DNA of 64,000 bases. Source: Collimonas arenae (GTDB lineage Bacteria > Pseudomonadota > Gammaproteobacteria > Burkholderiales > Burkholderiaceae_D). Within the stretch, counting starts at the first letter, position 1, and each line of letters opens with the position of its first letter. The position numbers and the translations under genes were made by a program. The DNA is taken from the NCBI RefSeq assembly GCF_001584165.1, contig NZ_CP013233.1, positions 2,550,620 through 2,614,619 on the forward strand, written 5' to 3'. The notes beneath the pieces were generated by a model that was not told where the DNA came from, did no database searches, and saw only the letters and a program-made list of their open reading frames with translations. This document shows positions 1 to 9,468 of this stretch, one piece after another.

Positions 1-200
1 ACCGATTCAGTATGCAAAGCGGTCATGGTCGCCGCTTCCCACTTCGGTTTCTTCCGATAAGACTGGAAACTGACCCGCTCGCCAGGCAAGGCACCCTCGA
101 CAAAAATGACCTTGCCCTGAGTGCCATCTTCATTTTGTAGATGGCCGATCCCGCGCGCATCCATGTCGAGGGATTTGATATCGATAGTATCTTGTTGCAT
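1..200 (-). CDS. rlmD: 23S rRNA (uracil-5-)-methyltransferase RlmD, N-terminal part, cut by window edge
   Basis: The start codon is at 198-200 and the frame runs open to the window edge. The first 67 residues begin MQQDTIDIKSLDMDARGIGH and include VIFVEGALPGERV, the look of the N-terminal TRAM domain of RlmD/RumA, which methylates U1939 of 23S rRNA with SAM. The catalytic domain and Fe-S cysteines lie outside the window. Position just downstream of rpoS on the same strand is the usual place of this gene in Oxalobacteraceae and Burkholderiales. The identification rests on a short piece plus context, so a related TRAM-domain methyltransferase is not excluded. Confidence 0.75.
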   Translation of the reverse strand, partial: MQQDTIDIKSLDMDARGIGHLQNEDGTQGKVIFVEGALPGERVSFQSYRKKPKWEAATMTALHTES

Positions 201-399
201 AGGAACTAAACGCAGTGATAACCGCCCGACATGCGCGGCGCGGAATTGGGATTGAAAGAAAATAGCCTGAGATTATAGCGCCATGCGCGCCCGAAACAGC
301 GGCGGATCAGGTTTCAGAAGTGCCGGAATGACGTAGGCGGCAAATTATTCCGGCGTGGAGCGATTTGGACCTGCGGTTAACGGCCCCTAAAAACGCCCC

Positions 400-1433
400 C
401 TAAAGGAAAGAGTCCTTGCCGACGCCTTTTGCACCCAGCAAGCGCTTGAGCTTGAGCAACGCTTCCTGCTGGATTTGCCGCACCCGCTCACGCGTGACGC
501 CGATCTCGGCGGCCAGCTCTTCCAGCGTCGACGGATCATCGTTATCCAGACCGAAACGACGCATGATCACATTGCGCTGCTTGTCGGTCAGCTTTTCCAG
601 CCAGACCCGTACCAGGATCGACATTTCCTGCTGCTCGGCACGGGAATCCGGGTTTTCTTCGGTTGCACTTGGCAGTAGATCCATCAGGCTAGCCAGCGGA
701 TCCTGGTCAAGCGGGCATCCAGCGATGCCGCATGTTCCGATAGCGCAAGCACATCCTGTACATCCTCAACCGCACGATCGACCAGATGGGCAATGTCTTC
801 AGCGCTGGCATCCTTGCCGTCATGATGCTGCGCCTCCAGATGATATTTCGCGCGCAGGATCTGGTTCAATTCACGCACCATATGTACCGGCAACCGCACG
901 GTGCGCGCCTGGTTCATGATGGCGCGTTCGATGCTCTGGCGGATCCACCATGTCGCATACGTCGAAAAACGGAAGCCACGCTCTGGCTCGAACTTGTCGA
1001 TTGCCCGCATCAGGCCCAGATTGCCCTCCTCGATCAGATCGAGCAAAGCCACGCCACGGTTGATATAGTGCTTGGCGATCGACACAACCAGCCGCAGGTT
1101 GTGCTCGATCATTTTCTGCCGCGCTTCGAAATTGCCTTGCTTGGCAAGCGTTGCGAAATGCACTTCCTCGGTCACGGACAACAACGGCCGGGTGCCGATC
1201 TGGTTCAGGTAGTGCTGCGTGGTGTCAGTCGACAGCTCCGCAGCCAATACCTTTTTAAGCTCTTCGACGCCATCGACGACAACGACCACCCCGTCGACGA
1301 CAACCTCGTCATCGTCGGCATCGGGTTCTGCGCCAACAGCATCAACATCGTCCTCGTCACGCATATCATCGGAAAGATTTTCCGAGGAGACGTCATGCTG
1401 TTCGTCCTGATGAGCTATCGGCCGTTTTGTCAT
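400..1433 (-). pseudogene. rpoS: RNA polymerase sigma factor RpoS, split by a one-base deletion
   Basis: General stress/stationary phase sigma factor. The first frame (1433 down to 684) gives an acidic N-terminus, then sigma region 2 with [19 protein letters not shown] and [18 protein letters not shown], and region 3. It then runs out in a junk tail after HAASLDA. The second frame (684 down to 400) gives region 4 with TLEELAAEIGVTRERVRQIQ. Reading LDQDPLASL just upstream of that second frame restores the usual SLDAPLD-type linker if one base is added near 711-716. Joined, the protein is about 343 residues, normal for RpoS. The gene follows nlpD directly: the nlpD stop ends one base before the rpoS ATG. 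Either the strain lacks RpoS or this is a sequence error; given the other breaks in the window I favour the error. Confidence 0.9.
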
Positions 1434-2417
1434 TTATCGACTAGGTAAGAATTTTGATGGATCGACAGGTTTGCCTTGCTGACGAATTTCGAAGTGCAAT
1501 TTGACCGCATCGCTATCCGAATTCCCCATTTCGGCAATTTTCTGGCCCTTGCTGACCGTCTGGCCCTCTTTTACCAATATGGTCTTATTATGCGCGTAAG
1601 CGGACAACAAGCTACTGGTATGTTTGATGATAACCAAATTACCATATCCACGAATGCCACTACCTGCGTACATCACTTTGCCGCCGGCTGCCGCGACCAC
1701 CGCCTGGCCAGCCTTGCCGGGAATATCGATGCCCTTCTTGCTGGCATCGAAACCACCGGTCGGCTTGCCTTCGGCAGGCCACATCCAGTCAACCCGTCCC
1801 TCATCGTCACCAGCAGAACTCGATGCCGCTGCACCGGCAGCAGCTGTAGCGGCTGGCGGGACCACCGCCGGAGTAGCCGGCGTCTTGTCGACCGCCTTAG
1901 GCACTTCTACCGACGGCGCAGCGTCCGGCTTCTGCAATTCGGCTAGCGCGCTGTCCGAATAAGGACGCTTGTCGCCGCGCGGCCCACTCTTGTTGCCGCC
2001 GTTGGTAGGCATCGCCGATGGCGCAGAATTCAATGACCTTACCTCTACACCCGAACCGGTCGCCACATTGCCAACCTGCGCACCACCGGCAGGCGCCGAA
2101 CCGGTATCAGGCGGCGCCACCCGCAGCACTTGGTCAACCTTGATATCGTTGGCATTTTCCAGCTTGTTCCAGGCCACAATGTCGCGATAGCTTTGTCCAA
2201 ACTCCAGCGCGATCCGGTAGAGGGTATCGCCTTTCTTCACGGTGTAATAACCACGTCCTTCAGGCGCCTTCGGCGTCTCCGATGCGGTGCCAGGAGTCGC
2301 GGTGGCGGAGCCCGGTCGACGGTCTACGACCGGAGCGGGGGTACGCGGAGTGGTACATGCGGCAAGCGTACCGACCAACACTCCCAGAACTATAAAGCGA
2401 GTTTTCTTCATTCTCAT
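1434..2417 (-). CDS. nlpD: NlpD-type murein hydrolase activator, LysM + M23 lipoprotein
   Basis: 327 residues. The N-terminus has a short basic start, a hydrophobic segment and the lipobox LAAC (Cys about residue 21), so it should be an outer-membrane lipoprotein. A LysM domain follows (YYTVKKGDTLYRIALEFGQ, about residues 57-100), then a long Ala/Pro/Ser-rich linker and a C-terminal M23/LytM domain (about 215-325) with GIDIPGKAGQ and KLHFEIRQ. The HxxxD zinc ligand motif of active M23 peptidases reads GID here, as in E. coli NlpD, which activates amidase AmiC instead of cutting peptidoglycan itself. It lies between pcm and rpoS, the classical context; in many proteobacteria an rpoS promoter sits inside nlpD. 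Confidence 0.95.
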   Translation of the reverse strand: MRMKKTRFIVLGVLVGTLAACTTPRTPAPVVDRRPGSATATPGTASETPKAPEGRGYYTVKKGDTLYRIALEFGQSYRDIVAWNKLENANDIKVDQVLRVAPPDTGSAPAGGAQVGNVATGSGVEVRSLNSAPSAMPTNGGNKSGPRGDKRPYSDSALAELQKPDAAPSVEVPKAVDKTPATPAVVPPAATAAAGAAASSSAGDDEGRVDWMWPAEGKPTGGFDASKKGIDIPGKAGQAVVAAAGGKVMYAGSGIRGYGNLVIIKHTSSLLSAYAHNKTILVKEGQTVSKGQKIAEMGNSDSDAVKLHFEIRQQGKPVDPSKFLPSR

Positions 2418-2483
2418 TACATTTAGTATGTGCGACGTTGTCGCTGATTATTCGTCAATTGATCTTGCCCACTACAACATCGT

Positions 2484-3293
2484 TCAGACCGTCCCAGCGC
2501 GCAACGGCACAAAATGACAGTCTTCCAGTGTAGTGCTGGTCCAATCAAATTTACTTGTCCGCTGGATGAGCTGCAGTACTTGATGACGGGAACCGACCGG
2601 CGCTACCAAGCGGCCGCCGATCGTCATTTGATCCAATAACGCCTGCGGCACTTCAAGGCCGGCTGCAGCCAGGATGATACCGTCGAAAGGTGCTGCTTGC
2701 GGCAGCCCAAGCATACCATCTCCGTAGTGCAAACGGATGTTGGCGATGCGCAGCGGCCGCAAGTTGCTTCTTGCAAGTTCATGCAGCGGCTTGATGCGTT
2801 CGATGGAATAAACCTCTTTTGCAACCTGGGACAGCACAGCCGCCTGGTAGCCGCAGCCGGTCCCGATTTCCAGCACCCGGTTCAACACACCGCCCTGGGA
2901 GTTGGCGCGCATGATTTCAATCATGCGCGCCACGATGTATGGCTGCGAAATGGTCTGATGATGACCGATGGGTAAAGACGCATCGATGTACGCTTGGCTC
3001 GACAAGCCAGGTTCCATGAACATATGGCGCGGCACGCTCTCCATCGCTGCCAGCACTTTGGCATCGGTCACGCCTTGTTTGGCGACGCGCGCCACCATGG
3101 CTTTGCGCACGCCATCGGAGACCATCGAACTGGAGCGATCAACGTGGCTGGCGGTCTCGCTTGGACGCGCCATCGGCTTGCTGATTGCTGGCGTCGCTTT
3201 CGGCGGGGGTGCTGACGGCGTAGCAACGCCACGCGGTGTATTGCGGGAATTTTCCCAGACGACGTTCTTGGTCGCAGTCTGCGGCGTCGCCAC
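2484..3293 (-). CDS. pcm: Protein-L-isoaspartate O-methyltransferase; true N-terminus probably starts at 3376
   Basis: Repairs isoaspartyl residues in aged proteins using SAM. The catalytic domain is complete: [12 protein letters not shown], then [12 protein letters not shown] and the SAM-binding [16 protein letters not shown]. The frame given opens at GTG 3293, with a Pro/Ala/Ser-rich N-terminal extension common in Burkholderiales Pcm. In another frame an ATG at 3374-3376 overlaps the surE stop (ATGA) and gives [19 protein letters not shown]. One more base in the six-base homopolymer at 3320-3325 joins that start to this frame ([12 protein letters not shown]). The real gene is therefore probably 2484-3376 with a one-base deletion in the present sequence. 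Operon: surE-pcm-nlpD-rpoS. Confidence 0.9.
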   Translation of the reverse strand: MATPQTATKNVVWENSRNTPRGVATPSAPPPKATPAISKPMARPSETASHVDRSSSMVSDGVRKAMVARVAKQGVTDAKVLAAMESVPRHMFMEPGLSSQAYIDASLPIGHHQTISQPYIVARMIEIMRANSQGGVLNRVLEIGTGCGYQAAVLSQVAKEVYSIERIKPLHELARSNLRPLRIANIRLHYGDGMLGLPQAAPFDGIILAAAGLEVPQALLDQMTIGGRLVAPVGSRHQVLQLIQRTSKFDWTSTTLEDCHFVPLRAGTV

Positions 3294-3372
3294 CGTCCGG
3301 TTGGCTCGCTCAAGTGGCGTTTTTTATCGACTACCGATGACAACGACAATGGAAAACGCTTGGCCTTGTCGG

Positions 3373-4110
3373 TCATGACAGGTCTTTCCTTAGCGCAGCC
3401 ATTTGCGCTGCATGTGTCAAATCCACTTGCAGAGGGGTGATCGAGACATGTCCGTTTGCAGTCGCATGGAAGTCAGTGCCGTCGCCGGCGTCACGCGCAG
3501 CGCCTGGCGGCCCGATCCAATAGATGTCGCGGCCGTGCGGATCCTTGTCCCGGATGACAGGTTCCGACTCATGCCGCTTGCCCAGGCGTGTTGCCAAGGC
3601 CGGCTTCAAGCGAGCATATGGCAAATTCGGAATATTCACGTTCAGCAGGTAGGGTTGCGGCAAATGATTGAAGCGCCGCTCGACAATGTCGCGCGCGACC
3701 TGGGCAGCGCTATCCAATTCCTCCCACCCCTTATCCAGTTGAGAGAACGCGATGGCTGGAATCCCGAACAGAAATCCCTCCGTCGCCGCCGCCACGGTGC
3801 CCGAATAGAGCGTATCGTCCCCCATGTTCTGTCCCTGGTTAATTCCCGAGACGATCAGATCGGGGCGGAAATTGAGCAAGCCGGTCAATGCGATATGCAC
3901 GCAGTCGGACGGCGTGCCGTTCACAAAATAAAAGCCGTTCTCTGCGCGTTGCACAGCCAAAGGCCGGTCCAGAGTCAAGGAATTGGATGAGCCCGAGCGA
4001 TTGCTGTCAGGCGCCACAACAACGATTTCTGCAATTGGGGTAAGGGCATTCGCCAAGGCGATGATGCCGGGCGCCAAATAACCGTCGTCGTTGCTGATCA
4101 AAATTTTCAT
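3373..4110 (-). CDS. surE: 5'/3'-nucleotidase SurE
   Basis: 245 residues, the usual length. The N-terminal [16 protein letters not shown] carries the Asp-Asp metal ligands, followed by [16 protein letters not shown] and [13 protein letters not shown], all hallmarks of SurE. The family dephosphorylates nucleoside monophosphates (and short polyphosphate) with a divalent metal and is tied to stationary-phase survival. It is the first gene of the surE-pcm-nlpD-rpoS-rlmD run; its stop overlaps the 5' ATG of pcm by four bases, which implies translational coupling. Confidence 0.97.
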   Translation of the reverse strand: MKILISNDDGYLAPGIIALANALTPIAEIVVVAPDSNRSGSSNSLTLDRPLAVQRAENGFYFVNGTPSDCVHIALTGLLNFRPDLIVSGINQGQNMGDDTLYSGTVAAATEGFLFGIPAIAFSQLDKGWEELDSAAQVARDIVERRFNHLPQPYLLNVNIPNLPYARLKPALATRLGKRHESEPVIRDKDPHGRDIYWIGPPGAARDAGDGTDFHATANGHVSITPLQVDLTHAAQMAALRKDLS

Positions 4111-4541
4111 ATTTGGATTTTACCTGAAGCAATGTTACCGATTTACGCAGATTCCGGAATTTTAACGAAGCAAGTCTGGCAATGGCATAACAGTAGACAA
4201 GAAAGGCAGAAATATGCGGTTCGTCAAATGCAAGGCACATTATCCGACGAATCAGTTGCCTTTCCACCACGCGTTGCATCGAATTGTAAAATTATGTTGC
4301 AGCGCCGCAAAAAGCCTCCAAACTTAGAACAAAAGCGGGTATTGTTAGCGCTATCAATCGGAGAATTGGCTGGTATGGATAAATTGCCATTCATGCATTT
4401 GCCAAGCAAACAATTGTTCACTCACACCCGCGAGCATCAGCAAGCTCGGTTAGCAAGTTCGAACAGGCATGACACCCCTGCTGCACGACCGTCATCATCA
4501 ATTATGCATGTCACCTGTCGTCAGATTATCAAGGAGTCACC
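4111..4541. other. Intergenic region between divergent surE and the phasin gene
   Basis: 431 bases that must hold the surE (minus) and phasin (plus) promoters. It is more AT-rich than the flanks. I see no convincing coding frame, tRNA or clear terminator. The only firm element is the phasin ribosome binding site, AAGGAG, a few bases before ATG 4542. Confidence 0.5.
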
Positions 4542-5048
4542 ATGAAAACTCATCGAGTTCGCAACACCACCGGCAATCGCGCTGCCCATCCACTGAATGC
4601 CTGGACCGACCTGATGTTCAAGGCCGGAGAAATGATGACTGCATCGGCCCAGGTAATCGGCCACCGCACTGCCCGCATGGCAATGGCCGGTCCGGCGCCA
4701 AGCCAGCGTGACCAACATGAATTCGATCTGATGAGCCGCGAAAAAATCGAGGCAGCGGCGGAATCCGTGCATGCAATGGCGATCCGCATGCTCGGCCTGC
4801 ATCAGGAAGTTGCCGTAATGGCCATTCAGCACATGCTGAGCGGTACGGCAAATCTGATATCGGTTGCGGGCAGCAGCAGCCTGCATCAATCAGGACGCCG
4901 CCAAAGCAAGTTGGCGCACGACACCTTGCTCAACTCCGCCGAAGCGGTGTCACAGTTCAACGCCTCACTGGCAGATATTGCCGAAACCGGGCTGCAGCCG
5001 ATTCATGCCCGGGCAACGGCGAACGCAAAACGACTCACAAATTTGTAA
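4542..5048 (+). CDS. Phasin-like polyhydroxyalkanoate granule-associated protein
   Basis: 168 residues. It has an Ala/Met-rich amphipathic helical character with no signal peptide: an N-terminal segment with LNAWTDLMFKAGEMM, a central REKIEAAAESVHAMAIRM and a C-terminal helix with NSAEAVSQFNASLADIAETG. This composition and length fit phasins that coat PHA storage granules in betaproteobacteria. A strong AAGGAGTCACC site precedes the ATG. It stands alone on the plus strand between surE and the polyene operon. There is no catalytic motif; the name rests on overall character. Confidence 0.65.
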   Translation: MKTHRVRNTTGNRAAHPLNAWTDLMFKAGEMMTASAQVIGHRTARMAMAGPAPSQRDQHEFDLMSREKIEAAAESVHAMAIRMLGLHQEVAVMAIQHMLSGTANLISVAGSSSLHQSGRRQSKLAHDTLLNSAEAVSQFNASLADIAETGLQPIHARATANAKRLTNL

Positions 5049-5073
5049 ATACGGCTATCGGTCACATCTGCAA

Positions 5074-5790
5074 CTAGGCATCGCCCAACTGCCTGGACCA
5101 GGCAGACGGTGTGGTTGCCTGCAGGTGAATCTGCTCGATCGATGCCAGCGGGTGCCGACTACACAGTGAGACAGCAAAATCCGGTAACGCGCAAGCCTGC
5201 GCTTGCCATCCTGGACCAGAGGTTTGCCGCACACTTCCCATCACCAGTTCCGGCAGCTCGGGCCGTTCACCGGTGTGCGACATCAGCTTGTACAGCGCTT
5301 CCTTGTCGCTCCATAAACCATAGAATGCCGCAACCTTGTCCGCCTCTGGAAGATTGGATAACCAGCTGCTTTCACCCGCGGAAAAAGCGGCCAGGCCGAC
5401 AGCATCGATATCCCGGCTTGCGTCCAACGCCTCAATATCCAGCCCCAGCGGCGTATCGAGGCTGGTGGCGCAAGCGACCCAGCCGCGGCTGTGCGAAAGA
5501 CTAAACGCGAATTCGCGCTCGACGGACAAAGGGAATGCCATTGGAAACTGCAACAATGGCGCCAGGCCCGGACGCTCGACGATGTCGATCGCGTCAAAAG
5601 CGATACCTACCGCGCGTGAAGCGGCGAACCGCAATAGAACTCGGCCCAGCAGGAATTCCCGCTGTCGGACCCTCCGCACAAACCGCTGGTAGCGCGACAT
5701 TTCCGCATCGCTTAAACAAGCACTCAAAGCTGCCGCATCGGCGTCCGATACGGCATTGGCATCGACCAACCAGAGCACAGCGGAGCGCAT
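5074..5790 (-). CDS. 4'-phosphopantetheinyl transferase (Sfp-type), last gene of the aryl polyene operon
   Basis: 238 residues. It shows the family motifs in order: RQREFLLGRVLLR, FSLSHSRGWVACA, LGLDIEALDASRD and LWSDKEALYKL; the Asp/Glu of GLDIE and the Glu of WSDKEA are Mg/CoA ligands. The enzyme moves phosphopantetheine from CoA to the Ser of acyl carrier proteins. It starts 8 bases after the stop of the ketosynthase gene upstream, so it very likely serves the two ACPs encoded at 20428-20970. It is also the last gene of the operon. Confidence 0.9.
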   Translation of the reverse strand: MRSAVLWLVDANAVSDADAAALSACLSDAEMSRYQRFVRRVRQREFLLGRVLLRFAASRAVGIAFDAIDIVERPGLAPLLQFPMAFPLSVEREFAFSLSHSRGWVACATSLDTPLGLDIEALDASRDIDAVGLAAFSAGESSWLSNLPEADKVAAFYGLWSDKEALYKLMSHTGERPELPELVMGSVRQTSGPGWQAQACALPDFAVSLCSRHPLASIEQIHLQATTPSAWSRQLGDA

Positions 5791-5797
5791 AGACCGG

Positions 5798-7051
5798 TTA
5801 CTCCACCCGCTTGAAGATCAGCGAGGTATTAATGCCGCCGAACGCAAAATTGTTCGACATAAAATACTCGCATTGTAACTCCCTGCCCTGATCGACGATG
5901 TAATCCATCTCGGCGCATAGCGGATCAAGCTGCGTCAGATTGATGGTCGGCGCAAACCAGCCGGAACGCATCATTTCGATACTGGCCCAGGCCTCCAATG
6001 CGCCGCAAGCGCCAAGCGTGTGGCCGGTGTAGCTCTTCAGTGAGCTGATCGGCGTCTGCTGGCCAAAGACCGCAGCGGTTGCGTGGGATTCGGCAATATC
6101 GCCCTGCTCTGTGCCGGTGCCGTGAGCATTGATATAACCGATAGCCGACGCCGGCAGCGCTGCATCGGCGAGCGCCAATGTCATCGCGCCCTGCATCGTG
6201 TCCGCATTCGGATGGGTGACGTGGCAACCGTCGCTGTTGGTGCCAAAGCCGACGATTTCAGCGTAAATTCTGGCGCCACGGGCGCGTGCATGCTCGAAGT
6301 CTTCCAGGATCAGCGTTCCCGCCCCTTCACCGATAACCAGGCCGTCACGGCTGCGGTCAAACGGGCTTGGCGTCATGGCCGGCGCGTCGTTGCGCACGCT
6401 GGTGGCAAACAGGGTATCGAACACCGCCGCCTCGGTGGCGCACAACTCCTCGGCGCCGCCCGCAATCATGACCCGTTGCCGGCCGCTGCGAATCGCTTCG
6501 TAGGCGTAGCCAATGCCCTGGCTGCCTGAGGTGCAGGCGCTGGACGTCGTGATGACGCGGCCGGTAATACCGAAGAACACGCCGATGTTGACCGGCGCGG
6601 TATGCGCCATCATCTTGATATAAGTGGTGGCATTGATGCCGCGCGTGCTGCGCTCTTCCATCATGCGGCCAAAGTCGCCAATCGCCGATGGCGTTCCCGC
6701 AGACGAGCCATAGGCGATGCCGCAGAGGCCGCTTTTCAGCAGCGGATCATCGATCAGGCCGGCGTCGATCAGCGCCAGCTCGCTGGCGCGGGTCGCCATC
6801 AAGGCAACCCGGCCCATGCTGCGGGTGGTCTTGCGATTGTAGCGATCCGACAAGGTGAACTCGGCGGCGGGCGCGCCTAACTGCGTATTCAAGCCATCGT
6901 AATCCGACCACTCATGCATGCGCACCACGGCGTTGCGATAACTGCCAAGGTGCGCGCGGATGCTGGCCCAGTCGTTGCCGATAGGACTGATGCCGGCCAT
7001 GCCGGTCACCGCTACCCGACGCTCCGTTACTTGTGTTACCACGCGCGTCAT
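5798..7051 (-). CDS. apeR: Beta-ketoacyl-ACP synthase (ApeR-like)
   Basis: 417 residues with start ATG at 7051, which overlaps the stop of the ketoreductase gene (ATGA). The same frame stays open up to 7465, but that extension lies inside the ketoreductase gene and is not protein-like. FabF-type motifs are all present: TSSACTSGSQGIGYAY with the active Cys near residue 170, INAHGTGTEQGD and SLKSYTGHTLGACGA (two His). In the known APE pathway, ApeR condenses malonyl-ACP with the growing chain, mainly in early steps. A fully active synthase is expected. Confidence 0.9.
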   Translation of the reverse strand: MTRVVTQVTERRVAVTGMAGISPIGNDWASIRAHLGSYRNAVVRMHEWSDYDGLNTQLGAPAAEFTLSDRYNRKTTRSMGRVALMATRASELALIDAGLIDDPLLKSGLCGIAYGSSAGTPSAIGDFGRMMEERSTRGINATTYIKMMAHTAPVNIGVFFGITGRVITTSSACTSGSQGIGYAYEAIRSGRQRVMIAGGAEELCATEAAVFDTLFATSVRNDAPAMTPSPFDRSRDGLVIGEGAGTLILEDFEHARARGARIYAEIVGFGTNSDGCHVTHPNADTMQGAMTLALADAALPASAIGYINAHGTGTEQGDIAESHATAAVFGQQTPISSLKSYTGHTLGACGALEAWASIEMMRSGWFAPTINLTQLDPLCAEMDYIVDQGRELQCEYFMSNNFAFGGINTSLIFKRVE

Positions 7052-7827
7052 GCCATGCCTCCGTTGACCGAGATCACCTGGCGCGTGATGTACGCGGCAT
7101 CGGTATGCATCAAGAAGGCCACGGTAGCGGCCACTTCGTCCGGCTTGCCGACCCGGCGCGCCGGTATCAGCTTGAGTGCTTCGTCCAGCGGAACGTCGTC
7201 GATCATGTCGGTCTCTATCAAGCCGGGCGCAACGCAATTGACGGTGATGTTCCGCTTCGCCAATTCGATTGCCAACGCCTTGGTGGCGCCGATAATGCCG
7301 GCCTTGGCAGCGCTGTAATTGACCTGGCCGCGATTGCCGATCAGGCCCGAGACTGACGCCATGGTCACGATACGCCCCGGCGCCCGGCGCTGTACCATCG
7401 GCATGACCAGCGGATTGAGCACATTGTAGAAACCGTCCAGATTGGTCTTGAGTACAATATCCCAATCCTCGCCCGGCATCGCCGGAAAAGCATTATCGCG
7501 CGCCACGCCGGCATTGCACACCACGCCGTAGTAACAGCCGTGCTGTTCGACGTCGGCCAGCAGCGCATCTGCGGTTGCCTGGCGCTGACCGATATCGAAT
7601 TGCAATACCCGCGCCTGCGCGCCAATATCCCGCACTGCTTGCGCCACGGCATCTGCCGCAGCGCGTTGCTGGTGACAATGCAAGACAATGTCATAGCCAT
7701 CGCGCGCCAACCGCAGTGCGATGGCTTTGCCGATGCCGCGGCTGGAACCTGTGACCAGGATGGTCTTCCTTGCCACTGCGGCCGCGCTTTCAATAGTGTT
7801 TTCGACAGTATTCAATTGCAAGGTCAT
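7048..7827 (-). CDS. apeQ: 3-ketoacyl-ACP reductase, SDR family (ApeQ-like)
   Basis: 259 residues. Short-chain dehydrogenase with NADPH loop TGSSRGIGKAIAL (about residues 26-38), the NAG sequence CNAGVARDNAFP, the catalytic Tyr/Lys in VNYSAAKAGIIGA and VAPGLIETDM. It reduces the beta-keto group of the ACP-bound polyene chain at each cycle. It overlaps both neighbours by four bases (ATGA junctions with the dehydratase upstream and the ketosynthase downstream), which shows tight coupling. FabG of fatty acid synthesis is the closest relative, but the context assigns it to the pigment pathway. Confidence 0.92.
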   Translation of the reverse strand: MTLQLNTVENTIESAAAVARKTILVTGSSRGIGKAIALRLARDGYDIVLHCHQQRAAADAVAQAVRDIGAQARVLQFDIGQRQATADALLADVEQHGCYYGVVCNAGVARDNAFPAMPGEDWDIVLKTNLDGFYNVLNPLVMPMVQRRAPGRIVTMASVSGLIGNRGQVNYSAAKAGIIGATKALAIELAKRNITVNCVAPGLIETDMIDDVPLDEALKLIPARRVGKPDEVAATVAFLMHTDAAYITRQVISVNGGMA

Positions 7828-8294
7828 TCAGTACTTCCCTCAAGAAAACCAGCCGCATCGGTCGGCTGAAATACGGTAATAGTCGCGCAAGCCAACTGTC
7901 TCTGCGCGTGATGAATCTGGCATTCGAAGGATCCGATGCCGTTGTCGGCCTGCAAGATCTTTTGCACCTGCACCCGCAATACGCTGCCAATCGGGAAGCA
8001 AGGGGCGGCGGCTTCGTAGCGCCGCGTGCCAAGCAGGAAGCCGATTTTGACTGACTCGCCGCGCAGGCGAGCCGCATAGCCCGCGTAGGCGGCAATTGCC
8101 TGCGCCATGTATTCGACACCGACCCAACTGCCGACGCCGTCCGCATTGGCAAACAGGCTGTCCGGCCGAATCACCACCTCCGCGCACAGATCCTCGGCGC
8201 CGACTTCAAGCACTCGATCCAGCAACACCATGGTGCCGGAATGCGGCAACAAATCGCGAATAGCCGGCAGCGTATCTAAACTTGTCTGCATCAT
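7824..8294 (-). CDS. apeP: Hotdog-fold 3-hydroxyacyl-ACP dehydratase (ApeP-like)
   Basis: 156 residues. The N-terminal LLPHSGTMVLLDRVLE resembles the His-containing FabA/FabZ-like motif PH...M.L.D. SWVGVEYMAQAIAAYAG forms the central helix of a hotdog fold. ApeP-type proteins act with ApeI as a pair to dehydrate the 3-hydroxyacyl-ACP to the trans double bond. In this cluster the ApeI partner is the C-terminal domain of the protein at 18060-19832. Two tandem ATGs are possible at the start (8294 and 8291); the first overlaps the stop of the ketosynthase gene upstream. Confidence 0.88.
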   Translation of the reverse strand: MMQTSLDTLPAIRDLLPHSGTMVLLDRVLEVGAEDLCAEVVIRPDSLFANADGVGSWVGVEYMAQAIAAYAGYAARLRGESVKIGFLLGTRRYEAAAPCFPIGSVLRVQVQKILQADNGIGSFECQIHHAQRQLACATITVFQPTDAAGFLEGSTE

Positions 8295-9466
8295 TCCCGC
8301 CCCAACACCAAAGTCGCGTTAGCGCCGCCAAATGCGAACGAATTGCTTAACGCCCAGCGCAAAGGATGTCCCAGGCTGTCGCCGGCGGCAATCAGATTCA
8401 GGTCAGGCAAGCCAGGATCGCGGACGCCGTCCCATAAATGCGGCGGCAGGCGGCCTGCCGGGTTACTGTCCTGCATCGCTATCCAGCACAAGCCGGCTTC
8501 CACTGCCCCGGCGGCTCCCAGTGCATGGCCGGTAAATGGCTTGGTCGAACTGAGGGTAGTGTGCGCGCCGAACAACTCGGCAATGACGCGGCCTTCCATC
8601 GCATCGTTTTGCACGGTCGCCGTGCCATGCAGATTGATGTACTCCACCTGTTTGGCGCTAATCCCGGCACGTGACAATGCTTGTTCAATGGCGCAACGCG
8701 CACCGCCTCCCGCTGGATCAGGGGCGGAAATGTGGTGACCATCGGAGGACTCCCCCCAGCCGCGCAAGGTCACGGTCGAGGCTTCGTTGCTCATCAAAAA
8801 CAAGGCTGCGCCCTCGCCGATATTGATGCCGTTGCGATTGGCGCTAAATGGATTGCAGCGCGCAGCGCTAACCGATTCCAGCGCCGCAAAGCCTGCCACG
8901 GTAAAGGAGCACAAGGAATCTACTCCGCCAGTCAGCACGGCGTCGCACGCGCCCATCCGAATCAGGCGCGCCGCACTGGCGATGGCCTTGCTGCTGGAGG
9001 CGCAGGCGCTGGAATGTACATAGGCTGGGCCGGTAATACCCAGCACGGCTGCCAGCATCGCTGCAGGTGATCCCATCTCTTGTTGCCCATAACTGAACTC
9101 GGCAGGAAACCGGCCGTGCGCGGAACGATGCCGAAATGCCGCTTCGCTTTGCGCGATGCCGGACGTGCTGGTGCCAAGCACGACTGCCACCCGATCCGCG
9201 CCAAAGCGTTCTATCGCGGCATCGACTTGCGGGCGAATTTGCGCCAGCGCCGCCAACGCCAGTTGATTGTTGCGACTGCGCTGTTCAGGCGGCAATTCAT
9301 CAACGCCGGGAAGGATCGCGTCGACACAGCCCAAGGCCAACTCCCGGTCGGCCGAATAGCGCGCCGTTGCGGCGACACCGCTCTCGCCTTCAAAAAGGCG
9401 TCGGCTGATCTCAGCGTGGTTGTCGCCGAGCGGGCAAATCATGCCGAGGTGGTTAAGATAAAGCAT
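8291..9466 (-). CDS. apeO: Beta-ketoacyl-ACP synthase (ApeO-like)
   Basis: 391 residues. Ketosynthase fold with VHSSACASSSKAIASA (active Cys about residue 155), INLHGTATVQNDAMEG and STKPFTGHALGAAGA, so the Cys-His-His set is intact. Spacing and the SACASSS nucleophile context differ from the ApeR-like synthase of this cluster, as expected for ApeO, which forms a heterodimer with the chain length factor ApeC in the characterised APE system. The stop overlaps the dehydratase start. Confidence 0.9.
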   Translation of the reverse strand: MLYLNHLGMICPLGDNHAEISRRLFEGESGVAATARYSADRELALGCVDAILPGVDELPPEQRSRNNQLALAALAQIRPQVDAAIERFGADRVAVVLGTSTSGIAQSEAAFRHRSAHGRFPAEFSYGQQEMGSPAAMLAAVLGITGPAYVHSSACASSSKAIASAARLIRMGACDAVLTGGVDSLCSFTVAGFAALESVSAARCNPFSANRNGINIGEGAALFLMSNEASTVTLRGWGESSDGHHISAPDPAGGGARCAIEQALSRAGISAKQVEYINLHGTATVQNDAMEGRVIAELFGAHTTLSSTKPFTGHALGAAGAVEAGLCWIAMQDSNPAGRLPPHLWDGVRDPGLPDLNLIAAGDSLGHPLRWALSNSFAFGGANATLVLGRE

Positions 9467-9468
9467 GG

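Noticed and set aside
4007..4279. 90-codon minus-strand frame overlapping the surE start
   Set aside because: It overlaps the conserved N-terminus of SurE in another frame and has no family character.
7052..7465. N-terminal extension of the ApeR-like ketosynthase frame (138 codons)
   Set aside because: It lies fully inside the ketoreductase gene in another frame, has no family sequence, and the ATG at 7051 forms a normal ATGA overlap.
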